Part shown: positions 13,111-24,151 of the stretch, piece after piece
Layout: the number at the start of each line of letters is the position of its first letter
How positions within the stretch are numbered: position 1 is the first letter of the stretch
From: Allacma fusca
Taxonomy: Eukaryota; Arthropoda; Collembola; Symphypleona; Sminthuridae
Assembly: GCA_947179485.1 (NCBI GenBank)
Contig: OX359247.1
Location: 47,155,131-47,219,130, forward strand
Direction of reading: 5' to 3'
Length of the DNA stretch: 64,000 nt
Position numbers and translations under genes: made by a program
Notes under the pieces: model-generated
What the model was told of the DNA's origin: nothing
The model's database searches: none
The model's input: the letters and a program-made list of their open reading frames with translations, nothing else

Positions 13111-14656
13111 CTGTACAGAGAAAAAAACCCGTGAATGTCTATTCTTGTGAACAATCCTCATGGAACATTAGTTACATTCTATTTTTCCTTACAATAAACT
13201 TTTAAAAACATCAAGGGAAAATTATAATTTTCTTAATACAATGCCATATAATTTTATAACGGAACGTGCAATTCAATGCATTGTCTCTCGTCTTACGGTA
13301 AGGAATAAAATTAACCTTCAAAAAATTATGACACCAATTTAAAACACCGTGTTAAATGAATGTGTTCACAAAAGAATAAAATTAATTAACGCACGACAAA
13401 TTTTTTCAATGTTTTCCAAAATATTTATCGCCCGTGCAAATTATACCAAGAATGCGGACGCACAAATACTCTACATCATGCGGCATTCGGCACACAATAT
13501 CACAATAAAAAACCAGCCTATTTTTTTTAAAACTTATAATTGAACGCTCGTAAATAATTTGTCCTTTGAGTTCTATTTACCCAATAACCTCTCCCGTCAG
13601 CACAAATAAGAAATTTTCAGAACGGGTGAGCACCAAATGCATGCAAAACATGGATCTCTGACCATAGTCACCAATCATCCCGAAGCTTTATGTAACTCAA
13701 GGGACGTCAATTGCTCACGTCTCTGGAGTGCCAGCAAAAACAATAACTTTTACGCAAATTCAAGGAAGAAGCAATAAACAAGATCTTCCAAGAATAGATC
13801 CAGACAATATTTCGAATAAACGTCAGTCCTGTGCATTCTTTAGAATACATAAACAACGTTTGTGATGCTTCATCGAATTTGTAAACGTCACATTAAATAC
13901 AGATGGTTCCGCTAGGTGGAGGAGCTGGCATTGGCCTCTATATTTAACCAAACTGACAGAAGATTCAGCAGAACAGGTTCATTGATAACTGACACATAAA
14001 TATCTTTCAATAAAAAGCCTGTTATTGCAATATAATATTTTTTCACTGACAAAATAGCATAGTAAACGGAAGCCAAAATTTGAATTAGAGAGTTTTCTCG
14101 GGTTGGATTACATTTCAAATCAAGATATTTTTCACGGGCTAGAAAGCCAAAGGGAAGGAAAAGTTTAAGCCCATAATTGAAACGTGATATAGTAGATATA
14201 AACGAAATAGGAAAAATAAAAAATATTTTCTATTAAAATTTGACAGGCTCTCACTTTCACTTGTTAAAAATCTCTGGAATATATTCCATATTATTGCTTC
14301 TTTTGCTACAGGACACAATGAACTTCAACACAATGAATTACAGATGTTGAGATCATCTGACAGGTGACAACAAATAATGAGGACCCATTACGACATAAAA
14401 GCCAGGGCCAAGGCTCAAATAGCTCATTAAAGGAAGCTACTCAGGGAGCATTAGTGCAAACATGACTAGTAATCAATACGGCATATAATGTACTTCAAAT
14501 TGAGAAATGCCCATCATCCAAAAATAGTCAATTGTTCCAATGACAATAATCAATTGACAGTAACCTTTGTGAAGGAGAAACAAAAGGAGAAAGAAACAAT
14601 GTCGAGCGAGTGGCTCTTGATACTAAAATCGATATGAAATGTTGGGGGGGCCAAAC
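13111..14656 (-). other. Intron 7 of the PHLDB-like gene
   Basis: About 1.5 kb of AT-rich sequence between exons 7 and 8 with no plausible additional exon. The other introns of the exon 6-13 cluster (9157-10569, 10763-11443, 11525-11939, 12018-12493) are similar: AT-rich, with no repeats of note. Confidence 0.75.
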
Positions 14657-14782
14657 CTCTGTGAGAGCTTCCATTTCCTGTTGTTCCACTTCACTAATAT
14701 CCTTCTTAAGTAAAGAAACGCGACTTTCACTGAGGACTAGCGCGTACGGCCTGAGAATGGTAGGTGTAGTAGTGGGGGTTTC
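14657..14782 (-). CDS. PHLDB: Exon 7: start of main coiled-coil block
   Basis: 126 bp, 42 codons, phase 0 on both sides, separated from exon 6 by a 98 bp intron. Acceptor TTCGTACAG, donor CACAGAG|GTTTGG. A Thr/Pro segment (ETPTTTPTILRP) is followed by a helix rich in Glu and Leu (SRVSLLKKDISEVEQQEME) that leads into exon 8. Because it is symmetric it could be skipped without frameshift. Confidence 0.85.
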
Positions 14783-14880
14783 CTGTACGAATTGAAACAT
14801 CACATTTGATACAACCAATCCGTATAAAAATTTGACAAATGTAAACAAAGGGCCTTAATAAAAACAAAAAGGTCACTCAC

Positions 14881-15907
14881 TTTAGGTGTATTTGAGAAAT
14901 CACTTGCACTTAGTGAGGGGGAATCCTTCCCATCGAGGATGGGCTCCAATAGACGAGGTTTGTCACCACCTGTGTCTGGTCCAGGCGTGAGGTCAATACT
15001 GTTTTTCCTATGATTACGATTATTTGCACAGTAGTCCTCAACGTGAACCTCCACTTGCGTAGCAATAATTCTCTTCACAGTTGGGGATGATGTTGCTACT
15101 GAGGTGGTTTGATTTGTGGAACCGTTCCTATCCGGCGTGACTGCAGGAGTCGTGGGTTTGAGATCATTCCTAAAACTAAGTCTGTCCTCATCATCGAATT
15201 CTTGTACGGAATTGGAAAAAGAAACTGAGAGTTTTGACTTTGGAGGTGGCTCACTCCCTCTCATTTCTGCCTTTTTTCTGTCCGGTTCCGCCGGTGTTGT
15301 TGTCACTGAGCTGGTTGTTGTTGTGAGGGGATGGGGATCATTTGACGTAAACACATTGTCACTCTTGTTTCGGGTGGGGGAATCCACTACCGTTGTGAGG
15401 ATTGGACGTCGGATGTAATTACTATTTGGACTATTATTAGTATCATTTAGATTTGTTGTTTTGCTGCTCAGAGTCGTTCGTATTTTAGTCCTAGGACTCT
15501 GGGGCTCCGTGGGTGTTGTTGCTGCACTTGGGAAATTTGTATTGGGATCCGTTGGATTCGGAATTACAGGACTGTCGGTGCTTAGGATTGGCTGAACGAC
15601 TGCCACTACATTCTCGTAGGGACTCTTGACAACATTACGGAATCCAGTCTTAGCCCTGACCAAGCTCTTGTCAGTTTCATCAATTCCCTGTTGAAAAGGA
15701 GCAATTCTATTCGCAGAAGAACTAGTCGGAGTGGAATTACTGGGAAGGAAAACATCATTGGGAATTCCATCAGTGGGTGAGAATGTAAATATTGAGGCAA
15801 TCTCATCATCAGCTGCAGCAGTCGTATTGGAATTAGTCCGGTATGATTTTGAACTCTCTGTTGACGTGGATTTTTTCTCGCGTGGCAGGGAGCCATTCGT
15901 TTTGATC
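14881..15907 (-). CDS. PHLDB: Exon 6: long Thr/Ser/Pro-rich disordered region
   Basis: 1027 bp, phase 2 in and phase 0 out, acceptor TTTACAG, donor CCTAAA|GTGAGT. It is open for 342 codons beginning RIKTNGSLPREKKS. It is rich in Thr-Pro and Ser-Pro pairs (SPTDG, PTSSS, TTPTEPQSPRTK, TTPAVTPDR), consistent with proline-directed phosphorylation, and has a weakly conserved middle segment (KLSVSFSNSVQEFDDEDR). No folded domain is recognised. The length of the frame, the splice signals and the frame agreement with exons 5 and 7 support it. Frames on the plus strand at 15116-15418 and in the other minus frame (15606-15896) are shadows. Confidence 0.88.
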
Positions 15908-18900
15908 CTGTAAAGTTACATTATATCCAGCTTACTCAAATTACTTATTTTCTCTTCATACAGATACATATCTATAGATACATGTAGGGATATCTATTTG
16001 TACAGTACAATTTGTAATAACCAGGGAACTCATCACATGCCTGAACATACGCTCAACACATACATCATCATACATTACATTTCGTTCAGTCAACTCCAGC
16101 AATTTCCATTACGCTGAGACACATTATTTTGGTTTTTCAAGTTTTATTTCCCCCACTTATTACAGTGCAATGGAGCACTTGTCAAACCAAACGTTTCAAC
16201 TTGTCTCTTGCTCATTGCTCTCCGAATTCCTCGTCCGTCACATACGTACCCTCATATACATACATAGAGTCTTACAACTAAGAAAGTAATGCTAGGCTGA
16301 CACTTTATCCGTAGATGACTTTACATGCTGATATAGGTATGGATAGTCTGAACTGAGACACAAGAGTCAGTTCGATAATTTCAGAGCTAAAAAGTAATAA
16401 TAGTAACTCCCTGTCATAAAGGTTTATTCATCCGGGGCGGACTTTAGCCCTTCCGTAAATTATTTGTGTGCTTCATTTCATAGGAATTATCGGTTACTAC
16501 TAACAAAAGTTCGAGTCTAGACTGTACACCAAAGGAGAGTATATGCGTTGCAGTGTGCCCTGAATGTTACATCTCTACTCTGAGAGGCTGAGTCAGTATG
16601 CAAATGAAATCCGAAAATTAACGGCTTCCCTGTCACAAAAATTTATAGCTCCAACTTTACTCCCAAACACTTGTGCGCCTATATACTTACACACTTTCGT
16701 GTCTAATGTTATAGGCTATGACTATAGCAGTAGTAGTAGTAGTAGATGTATGAGTGTAGGTTCCCTCCAAAAGAAAAGGATCTGCTCATCATAATTATTA
16801 GGATATGCAATACTTATTTGCTATGTATACCATCCCTATATGCAGTACGTACTTTTTCACTTTCCAAATTATTTTTCTAATTTCCTCTCAACACTCAAAT
16901 AAGAAAATAAAAATATCAAGAATAGGCTACACACACGCGGATCAATTAATTAAACAAAGCTCGGGCTCTCGAACAGATTTTAAATGAAGAATGCCCTGCT
17001 CTCCTCAAATAAAGTTCTTCTGTTGGAGGAAAGTGTTACTCGAAAAATTAGATTCGCCCCTGCAGACAGACACCCAGCCCGTAATTTATTCCTATTTGCT
17101 CCCGGCTTAAGTCCAACAACGAAGATGTAGCTCTTGTCTAAATGCTAATAATATTATGGGATTGGAAACGGCATAAATATGCCTGGCAAAAATGCATTCC
17201 ACCTGTCAAAATTCGTAGCCTTTGGTGGGGAAACGAAGGCGAACGTGAAACCACCCGACGTAAAGAGCATTCGGAAAAATGACTTCACAGGTCGTCGCAA
17301 CATAAAATAACAACTGTAATTTGGTCTACACATACATATATGTATGTATCTATGTATGCATGCCTAGGCTGGTGTAAGGACAAGCTATAAAAAAAGTTAC
17401 TACCCTGTCCCTGTCTACATTATACACAGGTACTTAAAATCCTGCCTTGAGCCTCCGAGCACACGTTATTTATCTGGAATACTATAGCATTGGGCCTTTA
17501 GGGGGGAATTAGAAGTGGAACAGGAAAGGACCAAGAATAACCTGGAGCTGTAGATGAAGTCAAATGATTTCCCCGTCGTTTAAAAAAATTTCATATGCAG
17601 GGCACGGAAGTTTAAAAAAATATTGAATCAGGGAACCTTTCATTTAGTAATAATAACAGCACCTACATAGCATCTCCTTTAATTATAACTGCCAACCATT
17701 TCCCCCAAGAATTCCATCCATTTTCAGCAATTTGTTATTGATTTCTAATTATACATTTCACTACTTTTTCCCATCACTGGAGCTTTCCTCTCTGCTCAAG
17801 AGCCAATCAACTTTTTCAATTATCAACCAAAGGCCTCAAGGCGCCTTTAGTAATCAATTTGTACTTACAATCAATAACTGTTTATACTTACAAATAGAAT
17901 ACTTGAACACACAAAAAATCTGTAGTAATTGTTTTACATCTACACTTATTTGTAATTCCTGAAAATACTCAGTTCATAAAATCCTATCTGATGTACGTGT
18001 TTAAGCCCAGTATGTAATTTCTTATTTGTGTTGTGTATCTACACCTACATAATTGCATAGCCCAGATATTTACAAACTTAAATTACCAGCTTAAATTACG
18101 AGCTTAAATGTAGAAGGTAAGGCTGGAACATGAAATGCTTAGTGATATTTTGAAAACAAACTTTTGTGAGAGCATAAATGTATAAATAAAACCTAGTGGG
18201 AGTTGTGCGTTCTGTTCTACACAGGCACAGTCTTGTTATTGTTATTACTATTATGTCCTATTTGTATGCCAGGCTCAATCCCTTCTCTACTCCGCTTTGA
18301 CGAGAGTCCAACCGGCATCTCAGGTCATAGGTTAAAATTATAAAACTCTTAAGATTCTCCGAAAGTAAACACATTTATGTTCACGGCAGTCATGTGCATA
18401 GTCACGACATTGTTGACATACAATTGACAATCGAGAAAAAAAACATAAATCTACAATTATTCCAACATAAGTGATGACAGCGTCGTCCCATCGTTTGTCC
18501 AATTCCAATGTACAGAAAGATACGCCTGTCGCACATAAATTTAAATTCCAGGACATAAAATATGTATTTTTGTGTCGCAAAGAGGATTACAAAACTGGTT
18601 ATGTCACTGGATATTACCAAGCATGCATTGTGCTTGACATGAATGAGTCCTGAAGTACGTACTTGTGGAGAGACTAACTCACTGCATTACAAATAGACAA
18701 GGACGTGGGAACACTCTCTTCGGAGGCTTTCGTAGTGCTTTATCAGCCAGGAAATCAGCACGAAGTACTAAAAGAGCCCGAAAAGCATGACAAGTTCCCA
18801 ACAGAATTGAATCTGATAAAAGTCACGATAATCACTCTGATGTGTATCGAGACAAAGAGCAATAATTAAGAATAACAGAACAGCGGCTGCTCAATGAATG

Positions 18901-19094
18901 ACTGGGGTTATGGAAGTCAAATATGTGGTAACCATTCCAGCAAGTACAGTATATACATATTTCAGGGCATACAAATTATAATTATATGAATTTGAAATAG
19001 TAATTATTGGAAGGGAATTCACAGGGAAAAGGCCAGAGAGGGAAGATTCCTGATAGAGTTATTAATTATAATAATAAATGTGTTTGTATCCTAC
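15908..19094 (-). other. Intron 5 of the PHLDB-like gene
   Basis: About 3.2 kb. It holds a short (TAG)n run at 16726-16744 and a palindromic CATACATATATGTATG run near 17333-17350. No coding exon is supported. The 19421-20458 intron is also non-coding apart from the homopolymer next to exon 4. Confidence 0.7.
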
Positions 19095-19420
19095 CTGCTG
19101 TACCCGTAGAGAGTGGGGGTCCCAGGGGCTTTGGGCTCACTGGAGCTACTCAAGTCACTAATTTTTTCTTGAAAACTTCCGGCTTGAGAAGACGATTGAT
19201 TAGTATTATTATTTTCGACGGTATTATCATTAGCCATTGTACTACTACTACAGAGCTGATGGGTGAATCCAAGCTGACCCTGAGGTTGCTGAGGAGGAGT
19301 TTTTTCTTTGATTTCCCTCGCAATTTGTTCCTCGTACTCCGCACACATGGCTAGGATTTCCTCCAGTCTCAATTTCTCCGATCGCTCTGTCCTTTCCGCA
19401 GCTAGACGAGCCTCTTGAGC
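19095..19420 (-). CDS. PHLDB: Exon 5: first coiled coil with LL5 signature
   Basis: 326 bp, phase 0 in and phase 2 out, acceptor TTGAATAG, donor AGCAG|GTAGGA. The helix from exon 4 continues as AQEARLAAERTERSEK and then RLEEILAMCAEYEEQ, the latter resembling the conserved PHLDB coil segment (R-L-E-E-I-L-x-x-C-x-E-Y). The second half is Gln/Asn/Ser-rich and ends GTPTLYGYS. The heptad pattern and the family motif make this one of the strongest diagnostic exons. Several overlapping frames on both strands are shadows. Confidence 0.88.
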
Positions 19421-20412
19421 CTATTCAAATTATACATTGCTTATACGTGTATAACGAGTGTCAAAGACAAGCCTCAGCATAATTATTCTACCCCCCACAC
19501 ACACACACACATATCTACACATAGGTATCTACACACAACCACTTACAACTATGTACATCCCAGAACAATCCATAACCTACAAGAGAAGTAACATGCGAGG
19601 AGAATGCATCCGCACAAATGCTTCAGCATCCCCAGAAGAAGCCCAGAGATGAGTAAATGAGGGAAAGGAGTAGTTACACTAAATCATACATACAGAGATA
19701 CATATATGTAAAAGAGTCACGTCAGAACCTACAGGAAAGCCAGTCTCAAGGAGGAACGTACAATCTTCTCATCATTAATTCAGGATCATGCCTTGAATTT
19801 GAATAAAGAAATGCTCTTGCAAAATTGCGAGGAAAGGCGGCTGAACGTGTTAATAGAATTCTGATTGAGTTATACGCAAGTTATTATGATTACACAGTAT
19901 TAGGTCTTGTAGGCTCTGTGGATTTAAAAATGCATGAGTTTAATAACTGGAGCTACCTACGTAAATATGTTCATACATACTTACATTTTTTAGGAACTCC
20001 TTTCCATACACAAATTTAACTTGAACAGAGCAGCTTTTTTTTTACCTACTGTTTACGCCGAAGCAAATGTGAGCATATTCCTAGGTACATGTAGCTAGCT
20101 ATCTGTAGGAGCAAGCTAAAAATATTGCGAAACCACTAAAAAGTATAACAACAAGTTCTCGGAGGCGTTAAGGTATTCGGAAGGAAAATTCAATTTTTTC
20201 TTTACTCAATATAATTAAAAGTTTGCCTTTTTCTTCGAATCTTTCATTAAGCTATTTAATTTTTTGTAAATACTTGATGCTTTCGAAGTTATGCTTCTTA
20301 ATAGTGGTGTCTTCAGTATGTATCTATATCTACTTAAGCAGAGGGATGTATAAAGCTTGGAGAGGACTACAGGGAAGAGTGCATATTGCTTATACAATAC
20401 AGGGAAAGAATT

Positions 20413-20427
20413 GGGGGGGGGGGGGGG
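20413..20427. repeat. G15 homopolymer beside exon 4 donor
   Basis: Fifteen consecutive G on the plus strand (C15 in the transcript), starting about 32 bases after the exon 4 donor. Length is probably variable or uncertain in assembly. Confidence 0.95.
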
Positions 20428-20458
20428 TCGCTACTGTTGAAGTGATTAAATCACACAC

Positions 20459-21591
20459 CTGCTTCCGCTTCATTTCCAAGAGTTTCTCGCAGGCAATGCT
20501 TTCTTCCCCATGGAATGAGTTATCGGAAAAATGTGAGGTGTTCCCATTACTACAACTACTGTGATGACCATTGCGGCGGTTGGAGGATGCAAAGGAGTCC
20601 GGACTTGAGGAGGAGTAGTGATTCACAAGACTAGAATTCTCGTCTGGGTCCCCATCCGACATTTGTGAGTCATAGGTGAGTCGGATACCACTTGAGGTGT
20701 TGGTGGATGAGTAAGAGCCCGGACTCAGACCAAAGGACAAGGTAGTGGTGTAGGCAGCCTCCCGACGATTTTCCTTCTCAGTGGCGGGTGAGTTACGATT
20801 ATGATTATGATGACTCTGATGGGAATGGTGCGGGTGAGATGGAGTGGAGGAAGAGCAGGGCTGGAAATTTGGCATGCGTCCCACATCAGCAGCTTTACCC
20901 AGGGCGTTGAGAGAGGAGAAGCTGGGACTGACGCCAGAGCCATTGCCCACAACGAGATAACTCCTTGTTGTCACACCATTGGGAGTATGGCCAGGTAAGT
21001 GTGAGCTTTGATTTGAATGTTCCCCTGGATGGTAATGGATGTTATCAAAGGATTGATACGTGAGTTGGTTCTCATTTCGGGAGTCATTGGGCGGCCCTTT
21101 CCCGCCTGACACTGTCAATCCAGTTGGTTTTCGGGGAGGTGGGGATGCGGGTGGAAATGGTGGTGGTGGGAGAGTGTGGTAGGAATTTTGATGTGATTGG
21201 ATTGAGGGGGGAGAGGACAGCTCATTGGACTGGAACTGGGGTTGGGGATGGGTGAGATACTCAAACTTGGCCAGCTTATTCACAAAATTATCACTTTCAA
21301 GACCGTCACGGTATTTTTTCACGTTATTACTGTTCCCATTGTTGGTCATGATGGTGGAGAGACTGTCTCGAGTAAAAAGTCTCTCGCCGGTCGTCGTCGT
21401 CATCTCATAGCCTGAATTGGCATTACCATTGGTATTGTCTTCAGGGAATCTGTGGTTCCTGGAGTAGACGGAGATGGGAGGACTGGAGACTGGAACGGTT
21501 TCTTCAAGTGTCACTGGCGGATCCATTATCTTCATTGTGTGGAATGAATTCTTGTTTACATCACCCGTCGAGCGAAGAGGATTACCCGCCC
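20459..21591 (-). CDS. PHLDB: Exon 4: large disordered Ser/Pro/His-rich region ending in a coiled coil
   Basis: 1133 bp and 377 full codons, the longest exon and an uninterrupted frame. Phase 1 in, phase 0 out, acceptor GATTGACAG, donor AAGCAG|GTGTGT. The protein is low-complexity: Ser, Asn, Pro, His and Thr dominate. A proline run (PPPPFPPASPPPRKP) about 140 residues in is a plausible SH3, profilin or EVH1 ligand, and a His-rich patch (HPHHSHQSHHNHN) lies further on. The last residues, CEKLLEMKRKQ, start a charged helix that runs into exon 5. Vertebrate LL5 proteins also have a long, poorly conserved linker between FHA and coil. The reverse-strand frame at 20801-20998 and others are shadows. 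Confidence 0.9.
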
Positions 21592-23890
21592 CTGTCAATC
21601 AACAAACAAAAGAAAATTTTACAGTAAAGGATAAAGTGTTTCCATTTTTTAATCCCTTTAGAGGCGCCCACCAACACGAACACCACACTTCAATGTCATC
21701 CTTTCAGTTTCATTTTCCTCCTCACTCAATTATCATTCATTTGAGCCCCAGAATTTCCCGTACCATTCAACCAAGCATGCGTATCAAATAGTACACATTT
21801 TTCAGATTCCGCTCGAACTCATGTTAGCTTCCACCTACTGCTTATTCAGAGTTCCCTCACATATAGAACACACACACGTTTTTAAGATATAAATCTCTGA
21901 GCCGACAATTTAATAAAATTATATAAAAAAGCTAAGCAGAAATTACGAAATCAAAATGTGTCACTGAAATAATCTCATGGTTAATTGTGTCGAATGTCAA
22001 AAAAATAATTCGTTAAGTACCTCTAATATGCCTCACAAATTTATTGGTTTTTTCTTTAATATCTTCTATTTTCTAATCACATTATATCTGTACATTTATG
22101 GGAGAGGAAACTTCCTCCAGAAGTTTTGTCAGTTGGAACGAGAGAAATGATCACTGAACAAATAAAATACTATGTTCATATTTGTAAAAAAAAATACTGT
22201 ATAATTCAGCTTTCTTTCACGCACGAGTCCTTCTATAGAATTACCACTAAGGGACCCCTATTACGCTTCAAGGCTGAATTCAAGGCACTCCGACGAGGAC
22301 CCAGAACACTCAGTAAAAAAAAAGGAGCCCTCAAGCTTCCTTAAAGGTGTGAAAAGGATTTATTATTGCATTCAACCAAATGGAAGACTATTTGTTACCC
22401 ATTGTGCATTCTCATTCGACAACGAATGTGAAATATGCTGGAACAACAACATTTATCAAACTTGTTATCATGTTGACCAACTGATAGACGAAGGGTAGGG
22501 TACGCTTGAATACTGGACTTTAATAGGTTACAAATGACTCCTATACACATATGTATATAGGTACAAAAGTCGGGACTAAATGGACTCACGACGCTTCACA
22601 CCTGTACATACACTCCAGAATTGAATACCTTTTTTCAATAAGCGTCAGGTAAGTGCGGAGGGAGAAACCCTTTTTTTTTAATACACAACTTATTTCATTG
22701 AATCAAATAATGTGTCGGATGTGCAGTTGTCATCAGCAAATAAGTTTGTTGGAGTAGCCTAAAAAGAATATACTATACTGCGAGCACTGAAGCACATTTT
22801 TAAATTATCTGTAATGGTACACTTTGCTATAATCTGCAAAAATTACAGAGAGAAAATTAAGATAAAGAGATATAGAACCTCTCGCCTGAACTGCTTTGTT
22901 CAGGTCAGAAGTTAAAAATGAACTGGTAACGATTCCATCAATCATCGTAAAAAATATCCTGAGCGTGCTTACAAGCAGACAAGGCCCTATACTGTAGTAC
23001 ACAAAAAAAAATAACAAATATGAGTCACGAAAGTTATTGCACATTCCAAAATCGATTATCAAGTGTAATAAAAGGTTGCTCGAGTTTACACTTGTATATC
23101 TGATGATTCATATGTCTTCTTCAGAAGTAATAGAACGAGTGTGACAACAAGTGTCTCGATCACATTTTTATCTGTCGCGAGGATATTGTCTTTCAATATT
23201 AACTACATACGGCCTTCCTGACCTCTTGGGTATTATCTTACGGAGGACAAAATACCAGCTCGGTCATATTGTCACAGTCTTCTCCCTCCAAGGATCATTT
23301 CCCTCATTGAGTGCTCATATATTTTATAGTATTTACTACAGCTTACTTATTGTTTGGGAAAGTTGCTCTGAAAGATTTAAAACCTGAGCACACCCACACC
23401 TACAGTTACATTCTAATCCTTTTAAGCCTTATCTGCGATACTGATGTTTACTGTACGCTGACAGTATTTTAGAGCAACTGTACTAATAGTTACACGCAAA
23501 TAGTAACCACACATATATGTATGTATGTATCTAAATACACACATACACACAAGAAGTCACTACCTCATGCCTACCATTCCACTTGAAATCATAGTAACTA
23601 TCAGACCGACCTGGTTAATAAGTTGACATTTCAAAACACGCACGTATGTACACTTTATCGGTAATAATAATTTGTGCACGATTTGTTCCAACTTGAGGCA
23701 CCTTATAAAAATTTTGTAACCAAAAGCTCTTTTTATTTGGAGTCATTAACCATTCATAGTACGTTCAGAAATAAAATACTCGGAATTGTTTTATATACCG
23801 TAAAAATTGAATCTCAAGATGAATATATGTAATTACATATTTGAGTAATATGCATTTCAATGGCATTGCCTATTTTGCTTGGTTCTTTAC
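21592..23890 (-). other. Intron 3 of the PHLDB-like gene
   Basis: About 2.3 kb between exons 3 and 4. Short frames at 22126-22344 and 23151-23387 are unsupported. A GTATGTATGTATC run sits near 23519. Confidence 0.7.
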
Positions 23891-24151
23891 CTTTATTGAC
23901 AACTGCATATGGGGATTCGGTGTCGTATGAAAAATTCGACCACTGTTGATGCAGCTGTTGTTGTTGGAGTTGTCGCTGTTGCTGAAGTATCTTCTGCTGT
24001 TTCAACTGTTGCAAATGCTGTAAGATTCCCGTATCCTGATGTTTCTCTTCTGTCAGTGTCATCCTGGCTGGAGCAGGGGTGGGTTCCTTGTGCAATGAAT
24101 TGGGCCCATCAAACCGAAATGAGTGGTGACTGCCAATGTGGATCACATTTC
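23891..24151 (-). CDS. PHLDB: Exon 3: end of FHA domain and polyglutamine tract
   Basis: 261 bp, phase 1 to phase 1, with acceptor TTTCCAG and donor AAAG|GTAAAG. It starts GNVIHIGSHHSFRFDGP, which matches the last strands of the LL5 FHA domain (compare the GQSTFLRFNHP type in vertebrates). A Pro/Ala-rich linker follows, then about 30 residues dominated by Gln (QQLKQQKILQQQRQLQQQQL) encoded by mixed CAG/CAA codons at roughly 23945-24021. The exon ends in a short Ser/Tyr segment. The polyQ lies directly after the FHA fold and may form an extended coil or vary in length between individuals. Confidence 0.87.

Noticed and set aside
14800-15896. Several 90-100 codon frames on both strands in the exon 6 region (15116-15418 plus, 15606-15896 minus)
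   Set aside because: They overlap the 342-codon exon 6 in other frames and do not connect to neighbouring exons.
16500-16530. GTTCGAGTC resembling a tRNA T-loop
   Set aside because: No pairing T-stem, anticodon arm or acceptor stem around it; no tRNA was found anywhere in the window.
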